Assembly: GCA_028821815.1 (NCBI GenBank) | Contig: JAPKEY010000009.1 | Location: 1 to 22,928 of the forward strand | Reading direction: 5' to 3' | Source: Candidatus Poseidoniales archaeon | Lineage (GTDB): Archaea; Thermoplasmatota; Poseidoniia; Poseidoniales; Thalassarchaeaceae | DNA length: 22,928 nt | Part shown: piece by piece, positions 13,638 through 21,280 of the stretch | Position numbering within the stretch: position 1 is the stretch's first letter | Layout of the letters: every line of letters begins with the position of its first letter | Made by a program: the position numbers and the translations under genes | The notes under the pieces: model-generated | Database searches by the model: none | Seen by the model: the letters and a program-made list of their open reading frames with translations, nothing else | What the model was told of the DNA's origin: nothing

Positions 13638-16600
13638 TCACATATTTCTTCGATATTGTCCACCGACTTCGAACAGTGCCCCAGTGATTTGACCGAGGCT
13701 GGCTACTTTCACAGTCTCCATCAGTTCAGCGAAGACATTGCCCCCGGTTTGTGCCACTTCTTGCAGACGTTCGAGTGCTTCTGGTGCTTCCTTGACGTAC
13801 TTCTTATGGAACTGTGCGAGGCGAGACAAGCAGCCCTGCTTTTCCTCAGGTGTAGCACGAGCCAATTCCATGTCAAAGTCATCTGCACTGGATTCATCAA
13901 AGGCGACTGCTTTTGGATTTTCAAAGAAGTTCACCCCTGTAATAGGTAATTCACCAGAATGCTTCAACTCCTCATAGTAAAGTGACTCATCTTGGATTTT
14001 GCCACGTTGATACATGGTCTCCATCGCGCCGAGTACACCACCACGTTCAGCGATTCGCTCGAACTCGGTTAGAACTGCCTCTTCTACGAGGTCGGTGAGT
14101 TCATCAACGATGAATGAGCCTTGAAGTGGATTCTCTGTTTTGGTCCATCCACTCTCCTTGTTAACAATCAACTGAACGGCCAGTGCCCTTCGTACGCTTT
14201 CTTCGGTCGGTGTGGTGATGGCTTCGTCGTAGGCATTGGTGTGTAGGCTGTTGGCTTGGTCTTGGACCGCCAGTAGAGCCTGTAATGTGGTGCGAATATC
14301 GTTGAAGTTAATCTCCTGGGCGTGCAATGATCGACCAGACGTCTGGATGTGGTACTTCAGCTTCTGAGAGCGCTCGTTACCGCTGTAGAGGTCACGCATG
14401 GCCACAGCCCAGATACGACGGGCCACACGTCCAATCACGGTGTATTCGGGGTCCAACCCATTGGAGAAAAAGAAGGATAGATTTGGTGCAAATTCGTCAA
14501 TTTCCATACCACGGCTGCGATAGTACTCGACATAGGTGAAGCCATTTGCCAGCGTGAAGGCCAACTGACTGATTGGATTGGCCCCAGCTTCTGCAATATG
14601 GTATCCGGAAATGCTCACTGAGTAGTGATTTCGCACCCCTTGATCGATGTAAAATTGCTGGACATCCCCCATTAGTTTGAGGCTAAACTCGGTTGAGAAG
14701 ATACAGGTATTTTGCGCTTGGTCTTCCTTGAGGATGTCAGCCTGAACAGTGCCACGAACCGTCTGTAGAGTATTCTCGGAAATCTTTGCATGCTCTGCTT
14801 CGGTAGGTTCGCGTCCATTCTCTTCGTTGAACTTGACAACCTGCTGCCGGATGGCCGTATTGAAGAACATCGCCAAAACAATGGCCGCAGGTCCGTTGAT
14901 GGTCATCGACACACTGGTATTTGGGTCACCTAGATCGAAGCCGTCAAACAGTGTACCCATTTCATCCACGGTGTAGATACTGACGCCCGATTCGCCGACC
15001 TTACCATAGATGTCTGGTCGGGTGTGTGGATCACGTCCATACAGGGTGACACTGTCGAATGCCGTAGACAAACGAGCGTAGTCTTCGCCTTCACTGAGGT
15101 AGTGGAACCGCTTATTTGTACGGGCTGCGGGTCCTTCACCTGCGAACATTCTCGTGGGCAATTCATCGGCCCGCTTGAAGGGGAAAACACCAGCCGTGTA
15201 TGGGAATGAACCGGGGACATTCTCACAGCGTAGCCACCCAAGGAGATCACCTGCATCCGCGAAGTTGGGCAAGGCTACACGGGGAATGCTTGAATGGGCC
15301 AATGATTCGGTCGTTGTATCGACAGAGAAGTCCTTGCCTCGGACCTGATATGTGTAGGTGCCACTACGGTACTGCTTCGCTTTCTCTTCATATTCTGAAA
15401 TCATTGTCCACACCATTGGATGAATTGTGTTGCGAATTTCTTCTGCTTGGATACGAATATCAGCAACTGCGGTCGCAGCACCTGTGGAAAGGGTGGTACC
15501 TGTACCATCGACAAGGCTCGCCATGTGTCGAGCTGTTGCCTCCAACTGCTGGACTAGTCGCACCTTTTGCGACATCTCATCGGTCCGTGAATGGTATCCG
15601 CGAATCGTTCGTGAGATGTCTGCGAGGTAATGAATTCGCTCTGGTGGAATGATGTGTTGAGGCTCAGGCATCCCACTCTCGGGCAATTGTGGTTCACGTG
15701 CGGCAAGGATCATTCCGTGGCGTTCCGATAGGATACCTGCTAGACGTTCCCAAAGCAAATCGACACCAGGGTCTGAAAATTGGTTCGCAATCGTTGGGAT
15801 GACTGGCAACGCCTCATCTTCCATCTCGAACAGATTTCGATTGCGCTTGACCTGTTTGCGGATGGCACGAAGCGCATCTTCAGCGCCACGTTTTTCGAAT
15901 TTGTTAAGGACTACCAAATCGGCAACATCCAACATCTCAATTTTCTCCAACTGTGTATGTGCACCAAATTCGCTGGTCATTACATACAGACTGACATCAC
16001 TGACATCGGTAATCGCATCACTGCCTTGCCCGATTCCACTTGTTTCCACAAAAATGAGGTCATATCCTGTCGCTTGGCAAACCTCGATGGCTTCACGGGT
16101 TTTTTCAGAGATTTCCTTGCCGCTAGACCGGCTGGCAAGGCTGCGCATAAACAATCTATCACTGGTGAGAGTGTTCATGCGAATTCGATCTCCAAGCAGA
16201 GCCCCTCCTGTACGCTTTCGCGTGGGGTCGGTGCAGAGTAGTGCAACATTGAGTTGCGGGTTTTGTGTCGTAATCCGACGCATTAGTTCATCCAAGAGAC
16301 TCGATTTCCCCGCCCCGCCTGTTCCAGTAAACCCAATCACTGGAACACGGGTTTCCATTGGTCGACTTCGACATGCTTTGAGAGATTGAGCGAAAGTGAC
16401 AGGATCTGCATTCTCGGCCACGGAAATGAGGCGAGCAACCTTCGCTCTCTGTGCAGGTGTCACCGGAGAATTCAACCCAATATCTTGAGTGAGAAGATTG
16501 CATTCACTGGCCAGTTGAACCAAATCATCAATCATTCCGAGCAGACCCATTTGGCGACCGTCATCTGGGGAATAAATCCGAGTAATTCCAGCGGCATGTA

Positions 16601-16970
16601 AATCTCGAATCTCAGGTGGAGTAATAGTGCCGCCACCGCCGCCAAAGATACGAATATCTTCCCGACCTGCAGCGTTTAGCAATTCCCGGATATAGGTGAA
16701 ATATTCCATGTGTCCACCTTGATAGGAGGTTAGTGCCACCGCATGCGCATCCTCTTCAATGGCTGCTTTGACTACATCGAGGGCACTACGATCATGACCC
16801 AGGTGAATCACTTCGCAACCGGCTGCTTGAATTAATCGTCGCATGACGTTGATGGCCGCATCATGGCCATCGAACAGTGAGGCTGCAGTCACCACACGTA
16901 GGGGAACCCCTGATGCATCAAAGGCATGGCCAGTATCTTCCGAAGCCGGTGCAGACGCCCCACTCGCCAT
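13638..16970 (-). CDS. icmF: Fused isobutyryl-CoA mutase with G-protein chaperone (IcmF)
   Basis: A cobalamin-dependent acyl-CoA mutase, expected to interconvert isobutyryl-CoA and butyryl-CoA (related members act on isovaleryl/pivalyl-CoA). Three parts are fused in 1110 residues. The B12-binding domain (about 24-155) has FDGHDAAINVMRR with His36 as cobalt ligand. The MeaB-like GTPase (about 205-420) has GFTGTGGAGKSS, FVETSGIGQGSD and LNKFEKRG. The mutase domain (about 560-1110) has FPYTAGVFPFKR, PTRMFAGEGPAARTNKRF and SISGYHIAEAGAN with the catalytic histidine. The order matches bacterial IcmF. ATG 16970 was chosen. It lies 80 bases after an acyl-CoA synthetase gene on the same strand. Exact substrate is not proven. 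Confidence 0.93.
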   Translation of the reverse strand: MASGASAPASEDTGHAFDASGVPLRVVTAASLFDGHDAAINVMRRLIQAAGCEVIHLGHDRSALDVVKAAIEEDAHAVALTSYQGGHMEYFTYIRELLNAAGREDIRIFGGGGGTITPPEIRDLHAAGITRIYSPDDGRQMGLLGMIDDLVQLASECNLLTQDIGLNSPVTPAQRAKVARLISVAENADPVTFAQSLKACRSRPMETRVPVIGFTGTGGAGKSSLLDELMRRITTQNPQLNVALLCTDPTRKRTGGALLGDRIRMNTLTSDRLFMRSLASRSSGKEISEKTREAIEVCQATGYDLIFVETSGIGQGSDAITDVSDVSLYVMTSEFGAHTQLEKIEMLDVADLVVLNKFEKRGAEDALRAIRKQVKRNRNLFEMEDEALPVIPTIANQFSDPGVDLLWERLAGILSERHGMILAAREPQLPESGMPEPQHIIPPERIHYLADISRTIRGYHSRTDEMSQKVRLVQQLEATARHMASLVDGTGTTLSTGAATAVADIRIQAEEIRNTIHPMVWTMISEYEEKAKQYRSGTYTYQVRGKDFSVDTTTESLAHSSIPRVALPNFADAGDLLGWLRCENVPGSFPYTAGVFPFKRADELPTRMFAGEGPAARTNKRFHYLSEGEDYARLSTAFDSVTLYGRDPHTRPDIYGKVGESGVSIYTVDEMGTLFDGFDLGDPNTSVSMTINGPAAIVLAMFFNTAIRQQVVKFNEENGREPTEAEHAKISENTLQTVRGTVQADILKEDQAQNTCIFSTEFSLKLMGDVQQFYIDQGVRNHYSVSISGYHIAEAGANPISQLAFTLANGFTYVEYYRSRGMEIDEFAPNLSFFFSNGLDPEYTVIGRVARRIWAVAMRDLYSGNERSQKLKYHIQTSGRSLHAQEINFNDIRTTLQALLAVQDQANSLHTNAYDEAITTPTEESVRRALAVQLIVNKESGWTKTENPLQGSFIVDELTDLVEEAVLTEFERIAERGGVLGAMETMYQRGKIQDESLYYEELKHSGELPITGVNFFENPKAVAFDESSADDFDMELARATPEEKQGCLSRLAQFHKKYVKEAPEALERLQEVAQTGGNVFAELMETVKVASLGQITGALFEVGGQYRRNM

Positions 16971-17007
16971 GTAAATGCGAGGTCAAGGCAGCGCTTGAGC
17001 CCATCGG

Positions 17008-17026
17008 CGGTGGCCGTAGGCCACCG
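17008..17026. other. Hairpin in the acyl-CoA synthetase-icmF gap
   Basis: A perfect 8-bp GC-rich stem CGGTGGCC/GGCCACCG with a 3-base loop fills the 80-base gap between the two minus-strand genes. No T-run follows on the minus strand, so it may be a processing or attenuation structure rather than a terminator. Confidence 0.35.
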
Positions 17027-17050
17027 TGCGCGTACGTGAGGGGTTTGAAT

Positions 17051-18880
17051 TCAAGCGTACATATCTTCGATTTGCGACGCCCAATTCTCACGAATTTGGA
17101 TTCTCCGAATCTTTAGAGTTGGTGTTAGTTCACCATCGTCAACAGTGAAATCACGTGGTAGAATTGTGAATTTTTTGATTTGTTCAGGTGGAGCAAATTG
17201 CTTATTCAATTCCATCACTTGAGCTTCAATCTCGGCATGAATATCTGCACCATCAGTGTATTCTGAAAGTTGGTGACCTTGCTCGTTCAGCAATGCGACT
17301 TGCTTGGCAGGATCCTTGGGTAGGTGTGCTCCATCCATACCGAATTTGTCACGAAGAATAGCTGAGACATCCAAGGTCAGTAGTGCACTGCAGAACTTGC
17401 GTCCATCTCCAACTAGGAAGCACTGGGATACGAGTGGAATTGCCTTCATTGTCTCTTCAATGAGTAGGGGTGCGATGTTCTTGCCACCTGAACTGATGTA
17501 AAGTTCCTTCTTTCGCCCGGTAATTGTAACGAATCCTTCTGAATCAATTTTACCAATATCACCGGATCGGAGCCAGCCATCATCCATGACATCAGCAGTC
17601 GCTTCTGGGTTGTTGTAGTATCCCTTCATTACGTGGCGGCCACGGAACATGATTTCTCCATCATTATCAATCTTAATTTCGGTGCCAGGCATGGTTTTAC
17701 CGACAGATCCGATTTTCACGTTACCTGTATAATTGAGCGTAGCACCAGCTGTAGTTTCGGTCATCCCATAACCTTCGTACAAGGGTACACCAATGTGAGT
17801 GAATAGTTTCAAAATATCGGGGTTAATTGGTGCTGCACCTGTAATTGCATATTTGCAATTGGCCATGCCGATTTTTCGCTTGACAGCCTTTTGTAGAACC
17901 TTCTTCAATATCGGAATCTTGAGTCCAATTCGAATAACTGCCTTTGAATCTAAAGTGCTTTTCAAATTTGAATAAACCTTCTCATAAATTCGCGGTACAC
18001 CAATGAACAACGCAGGTTGTACTTTCTTCGAATAATCAACAGCATGCAGAGCATTGTCTACTACGCGCATGTGGAATGCATCTCTAACCCACAAGTGGTT
18101 GTCCGCGGCTTGTCCAAACACGTGAGCGAGAGGTAACCAAGACACATATCCATCACCGGGGTTGAACCGAACCACTTTCGCAATACTGTCTAGGGTATGT
18201 GCAAAATTGTCATGTGTGAGTTCGACACCTTTCGGATTACCCGTTGTCCCCGAGGTGTAAATCAGAGACGATGTATCTTGAGGTTCTATTCCTCCCATTC
18301 TCTCTCGAATCAGGCTTGTATCAACATCTTTTCCAATCTCAAGGAAATCAGACCAAGAAATTGCATTATCGCTGGTCATGGAGCCGGAGCCATCCAAAAC
18401 AATGGCTTTCTCAATCAGTGGTAATTTATTCATTATTTTGTCCATTCGAGTTGTCGGCATCTTAGCAGAATCGTCACCACCCTGGGGGTTTGTACCAACA
18501 AATACGAATCGTGATTGTGAGTTTCCGACAACCCACTCTACTTCTTCCGGTGAACAGGTGTGGTAGACTCCAACTGCAGCGCCATTCATCATCTGAGTTG
18601 CAGCATAAATTAGATACCACTCAGGTCTATTGTAGGAATAGATGCTAACTTTGTCATTTTTTGCATAGCCAAGTGCATGCAAAGATTTTGCGATTGTGAG
18701 GGTTTTGGCTAGAACTTCCGACCATGTATCGGTATTCCATTCCCAATCAACACCTCTCTGTGCTTCACCCTTGCGAGTGGAAAGTGCGGGCATATTTCCG
18801 TATTGTTCTGCGTTTCTAAACAAGTATTCAGGGGTCGTCATCTGGCTTGACATTGCATCGCCTACGCTGAAGCGCGTCAC
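17051..18880 (-). CDS. Long-chain acyl-CoA synthetase (AMP-forming)
   Basis: Activates fatty acids with ATP and CoA through an acyl-adenylate. Motifs: YTSGTTGNPKGVELTH (P-loop), SWLPLAHVFGQ, ITGAAPINPD, YEGYGMTETT, GWLRSGDIG, ITGRKKELYISSGGKNIAP, and the C-terminal catalytic lysine in LTPTLKIRR. The 609 residues match the FadD/ACSL class, where one domain binds ATP and a small mobile C-terminal domain completes catalysis. GTG 18880 follows an in-frame stop directly and has GGGGAG 8 bases upstream; ATGs at 18853 and 18841 are alternatives. It lies between a uracil-DNA glycosylase gene (28 bases) and icmF (80 bases). Exact chain length is unknown. Confidence 0.92.
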   Translation of the reverse strand: MTRFSVGDAMSSQMTTPEYLFRNAEQYGNMPALSTRKGEAQRGVDWEWNTDTWSEVLAKTLTIAKSLHALGYAKNDKVSIYSYNRPEWYLIYAATQMMNGAAVGVYHTCSPEEVEWVVGNSQSRFVFVGTNPQGGDDSAKMPTTRMDKIMNKLPLIEKAIVLDGSGSMTSDNAISWSDFLEIGKDVDTSLIRERMGGIEPQDTSSLIYTSGTTGNPKGVELTHDNFAHTLDSIAKVVRFNPGDGYVSWLPLAHVFGQAADNHLWVRDAFHMRVVDNALHAVDYSKKVQPALFIGVPRIYEKVYSNLKSTLDSKAVIRIGLKIPILKKVLQKAVKRKIGMANCKYAITGAAPINPDILKLFTHIGVPLYEGYGMTETTAGATLNYTGNVKIGSVGKTMPGTEIKIDNDGEIMFRGRHVMKGYYNNPEATADVMDDGWLRSGDIGKIDSEGFVTITGRKKELYISSGGKNIAPLLIEETMKAIPLVSQCFLVGDGRKFCSALLTLDVSAILRDKFGMDGAHLPKDPAKQVALLNEQGHQLSEYTDGADIHAEIEAQVMELNKQFAPPEQIKKFTILPRDFTVDDGELTPTLKIRRIQIRENWASQIEDMYA

Positions 18881-18908
18881 TTAACATTCTCCCCGGCGGA
18901 TTGAGCCC

Positions 18909-19628
18909 TTAAATTCCCAATACGGTGGAGAAAGCAGCCCTCCAATCGGCACCACCGTTTCGATTTGCAAAGGGAGATGCTGGACTTGGATGTGGCACCC
19001 AATCAACTTCGATATCGTTGAATATTGCAGCAGCTTGTTTCTCTGCATATCTTCCTACACCGATGACTCGGGTGATGTCCATTTCAGTGACCACAGTGCG
19101 TAGATGCTGATCACAAATCGCCTTCAGTTGCTTAGAGGCACCCCCAGTCAATTTGTCTGGCGTGATATTCTGTCCAGCCTTATTGAACATCCAAAGTGGG
19201 CAATGATTGACGATGTAGATATGTTTACTCACGGATTCTGGTGTCCCGTAATGTTCTGCAAGGAAGGACCAGATTCTTCGCCCACTCACCTCTGGTTTTG
19301 GGCACCCAAGACCGAATACGGTGCGTTTTGGATGAGTTGACGATGGCTGATGCACCTCGAGGTTGGTAATCTCTAGGAAATCTCGGACTTGTTCGGGGCA
19401 CCCAAACGGCACACCTGTATTTCCCATTCCATGGCCTGGATTCATGCCAACCAGCAGTGTTTTTGCACCGTTACCAGAGAATCGTTGAATCCATTCTCGG
19501 TGAGGTTCCCAAGCATAATCCAAGGGGTTGTAAATCCAATCGATTTGCTTGCAATCTTTGAGCAGGGATGGCATCAGTGCTGAAGCAGCATCGCGGAGTG
19601 TTTCTGCAGCTTCCTTGACTGCCTGCAT
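18909..19628 (-). CDS. smug1: SMUG1-family uracil-DNA glycosylase
   Basis: Predicted to remove uracil and related damaged pyrimidines (such as 5-hydroxymethyluracil) from DNA. The match to the SMUG1 family is strong along the whole 239 residues: YNPLDYAWEPHREW, the water-activating GMNPGHGMGNTGVPFG (61-76), HPKRTVFGLGCPKPEVSGRRIW, the NHCPLW segment, NITPDKL, VIGVGRYAEKQA and the minor-groove loop HPSPASPFANRNG. ATG 19628 lies 3 bases after the ABC-F stop, so the genes are likely cotranscribed. SMUG1 is best known from animals and a subset of bacteria. Confidence 0.92.
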   Translation of the reverse strand: MQAVKEAAETLRDAASALMPSLLKDCKQIDWIYNPLDYAWEPHREWIQRFSGNGAKTLLVGMNPGHGMGNTGVPFGCPEQVRDFLEITNLEVHQPSSTHPKRTVFGLGCPKPEVSGRRIWSFLAEHYGTPESVSKHIYIVNHCPLWMFNKAGQNITPDKLTGGASKQLKAICDQHLRTVVTEMDITRVIGVGRYAEKQAAAIFNDIEVDWVPHPSPASPFANRNGGADWRAAFSTVLGI

Positions 19629-19631
19629 TTC

Positions 19632-21278
19632 TCACGCCTTGCCTTTTCGCTGAATATAGTCCGAGTAATTACCGGGATAGACTCGTATCGTTCCATCCCC
19701 TGGCAATTCCCAAATCGTGTCGCATACTTTGTCGAGGAACCATCGATCGTGACTGACAGTTAAAATAGAACCATCATATTTGTTCAATGTCTCTTCCAGT
19801 GCCTCTTTTGCATCTGTATCGAGATGGTTGGTCGGTTCATCCAAGAGTAACATATTGTTCTCTTCAAGGAGTAATTTCAGCATGGCGATTCGAGCCCGTT
19901 CACCCCCACTGAGTTTTTCCAACGGTGTAGATACCATTTCAGGCGTAAATTGGAATTGACCCAACATGGAACGAATCTTGGCATATTCCATTCGTGGTTT
20001 CAATTTCTGAACTTGTTCCACCGGTGTCAAATCAAAATCAAGCGTTCGATGATCCTGATGGAAATAACCAATTTCTACCCCAGGTCGAACATCGATAATT
20101 CCTTCATCAAGTTCGACTTCCCCATTGATAATCCGAAGTAAAGTGGTTTTCCCTGCACCATTTGCACCGACAATACCAATTTTCTGGCCACGCCTTACTC
20201 CGATTTCCACCTTGTTCAGGATAGGTCTTTGCAAGCCTTCGAATTTTAGTGACGCCTGCCTGAAATCCAAAACATCGAGGCTAGATTTTTCAGTTGATTG
20301 TAAATCAAATTGGAGTTCTCTTCGTTCGCTTGGTTTCAATGTTTTCAGCCATTTAAGTTCTCGTTGTGCACGCGACAACATCTTGTGTTTCTGTGAAATT
20401 GATTTATCGAATTTATTTGCTCTTTTCATCGATTGTAGGGCTCCAGTGACACGTTTGATTTCTTTTTCGCATTTGTTTATTCGATCTTCAAGAGTTTGTA
20501 AGAACAGTACTTTTTGTTGAAGAAATGCCGTATAATTTCCAGCGTATCCACGTGTGTGACCATCATGTATCTCAAGGATATGTGTACATATTCGGTCCAA
20601 GAAAAATCGATCGTGGCTGACAATCAGTTGAGCTCCTTGGAATTTTGTCAGAAATGTTTCCAGCCACTGTAGTGTAGGCAAATCGAGGTGATTGGTTGGT
20701 TCATCGAGAAAGAACACATCAATTTCACCCAAACCAACCAATTGCCGCGCAAGTGCAACTTTGGCCCGCTCCCCTCCCGATAGTTTGGTCAATGGCATGT
20801 CTAACGGATGGTGTCCTAGTTCCAACGCATTGAGAATATTCTTTGCATGACCAGCAACATCAGAACCACCCGATCGTGCGGAGAGTGCTTGTAACTCAGA
20901 ATATCGATCGAGGACAGGTTGCCAATCTCCTTCGTAAAATGAGGGTTCAGCCATCCGTGTTTCAATGCTTGATATTTCTTCTTCGAGCTCTTTGAATTGG
21001 TGACCACGCCGATTCAATTCTTGTTCCAATGTCGCATCTTCATCAATGTCCCGAACCTGAGTGAGATAAGCGATTCTGAGCCCGGGAGCAAATGTGATGT
21101 CCCCAATATCTTGAGCCTGTTCAGAAATGGTCCGGAGGAGTGTTGTTTTGCCCGCGCCATTGTGGCCGACAACACCGATTCTGTCGCCTTCCTCAATTCG
21201 TAGATTGATACCATCGAGAACCGTGACGGCACCAAAGGCTCGATGAATATCCTCAAGTCGTATCAATTCTCGAGCCAA
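19632..21278 (-). CDS. ABC-F family ATPase (Uup/EttA-like)
   Basis: A soluble protein with two ABC ATPase domains and no membrane part. First domain: GHNGAGKTTLL, LSGGERAKVALARQL, FFLDEPTNHLD. Second: GANGAGKTTLL, LSGGERARIAMLKLL, LLLDEPTNHLD. A charged, helical linker (about residues 255-330) lies between, as in ribosome-associated ABC-F proteins that act on stalled or initiating ribosomes. It is 548 residues long. The TTG start at 21278 is supported by GGAGGT 6 bases upstream, and lies 2 bases after the stop of the radical SAM gene. The ribosomal role is inferred from the family; antibiotic protection is not implied. Confidence 0.9.
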   Translation of the reverse strand: MARELIRLEDIHRAFGAVTVLDGINLRIEEGDRIGVVGHNGAGKTTLLRTISEQAQDIGDITFAPGLRIAYLTQVRDIDEDATLEQELNRRGHQFKELEEEISSIETRMAEPSFYEGDWQPVLDRYSELQALSARSGGSDVAGHAKNILNALELGHHPLDMPLTKLSGGERAKVALARQLVGLGEIDVFFLDEPTNHLDLPTLQWLETFLTKFQGAQLIVSHDRFFLDRICTHILEIHDGHTRGYAGNYTAFLQQKVLFLQTLEDRINKCEKEIKRVTGALQSMKRANKFDKSISQKHKMLSRAQRELKWLKTLKPSERRELQFDLQSTEKSSLDVLDFRQASLKFEGLQRPILNKVEIGVRRGQKIGIVGANGAGKTTLLRIINGEVELDEGIIDVRPGVEIGYFHQDHRTLDFDLTPVEQVQKLKPRMEYAKIRSMLGQFQFTPEMVSTPLEKLSGGERARIAMLKLLLEENNMLLLDEPTNHLDTDAKEALEETLNKYDGSILTVSHDRWFLDKVCDTIWELPGDGTIRVYPGNYSDYIQRKGKA

Positions 21279-21280
21279 AT

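Noticed and set aside
15799..16389. 196-codon plus-strand open frame inside icmF
   Set aside because: It lies fully opposite the GTPase domain with conserved motifs on the minus strand, and its own translation shows no domain signs.
17044..17053. 10-bp palindrome TTGAATTCAA at the stop of the acyl-CoA synthetase gene
   Set aside because: It overlaps coding sequence and stop, is short and A/T-rich, and no second copy was noticed, so chance is likely.
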